A stretch of DNA of 64,000 bases, from NCBI RefSeq assembly GCF_019669965.1, contig NZ_AP019781.1:1737092-1801091 (forward strand), in the 5' to 3' direction. Below the pieces are notes generated by a model. It had not been told where the DNA came from and ran no database searches. It saw only the letters and a program-made list of their open reading frames with translations. A program made the position numbers and the translations under genes. Origin of the DNA: Methanoculleus chikugoensis. GTDB lineage: Archaea > Halobacteriota > Methanomicrobia > Methanomicrobiales > Methanoculleaceae. Positions 63,961-64,000 of this stretch are shown piece after piece (position 1 is the stretch's first letter; every line of letters begins with the position of its first letter).

Positions 63961-64000
63961 TAGTCCCACGCGAAGCCGCGAAGCCGCGAACGTGAGCACC

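Overview
The window looks like chromosomal DNA of a high-GC methanogenic archaeon of the Methanomicrobiales, most like Methanoculleus. This rests on gene content seen here: an Mmp10-type McrA methylation enzyme, an F420H2:NADP reductase, the small methanogen families DUF2551 and DUF2111, an archaeal-type FBP aldolase/phosphatase, archaeal SecD/SecF, LSm, archease/RtcB, a Cdc48-type ATPase and an intron-containing tRNA. Genus is inferred from overall resemblance, not from a search.

Layout. 1-37.5 kb is ordinary chromosome: a DHH phosphoesterase; an MgtE-like transporter with a PhoU/TrkA-C partner; RNase Z; a sugar isomerase; a UPF0200 kinase; radical-SAM genes; thiC; cdc48-hsp20; FBP aldolase/phosphatase; LSm with a Cys-rich winged-helix partner; PP2C phosphatase; transglutaminase/pilin-like pair; UspA; AglJ-like glycosyltransferase; class II aldolase; thioredoxin-npdG; secF-secD; archease-rtcB. 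It ends with a biotin module in which BirA, BioY and an ECF energising unit sit next to the biotin-dependent pyruvate carboxylase genes pycB and pycA.

A tRNA-Met(CAT) with a 36-nt intron (37528-37637) marks the left edge of an accessory island of about 20 kb. Its core is one operon of about 14 kb (38145-51988) in which a complete type I restriction-modification system is opened at two points. Between hsdM and hsdS lie a SIR2-like protein, a HerA-like ATPase, a 45-codon ORF and a TIGR02391/HEPN protein. Between hsdS and hsdR lie an OLD-like AAA ATPase, a TOPRIM-like DUF4276 protein, a 38-codon acidic ORF and a candidate PD-(D/E)XK protein. Seven junctions are 4-base start/stop overlaps, so the modules are probably co-translated. 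I judge this nested defence operon to be the most interesting system in the window. Behind it come a NucS/DUF91-like nuclease, a compact ADP-ribosyltransferase-like protein with a coupled 40-aa partner, a truncated orc1/cdc6 fragment, two nucleotidyltransferase/HEPN loci (one with only a 22-codon HEPN stub), and three evenly spaced 17-bp palindromes that look like operators.

From about 57.2 kb ordinary chromosome returns: a TPR lipoprotein, a MATE exporter, tRNA-Leu(GAG), a Dph6-like ATP pyrophosphatase coupled to a glutamine-amidotransferase-like protein lacking its catalytic Cys, and mmp10. Intergenic regions hold two unusual repeat families: arrays of alternating short hairpins joined by TCAAACTCC (31.4, 63.8, 22.6 and 16.2 kb), and two copies of an element of 180-250 bp with terminal inverted repeats and strong G/C hairpins (9.3 and 22.5 kb).
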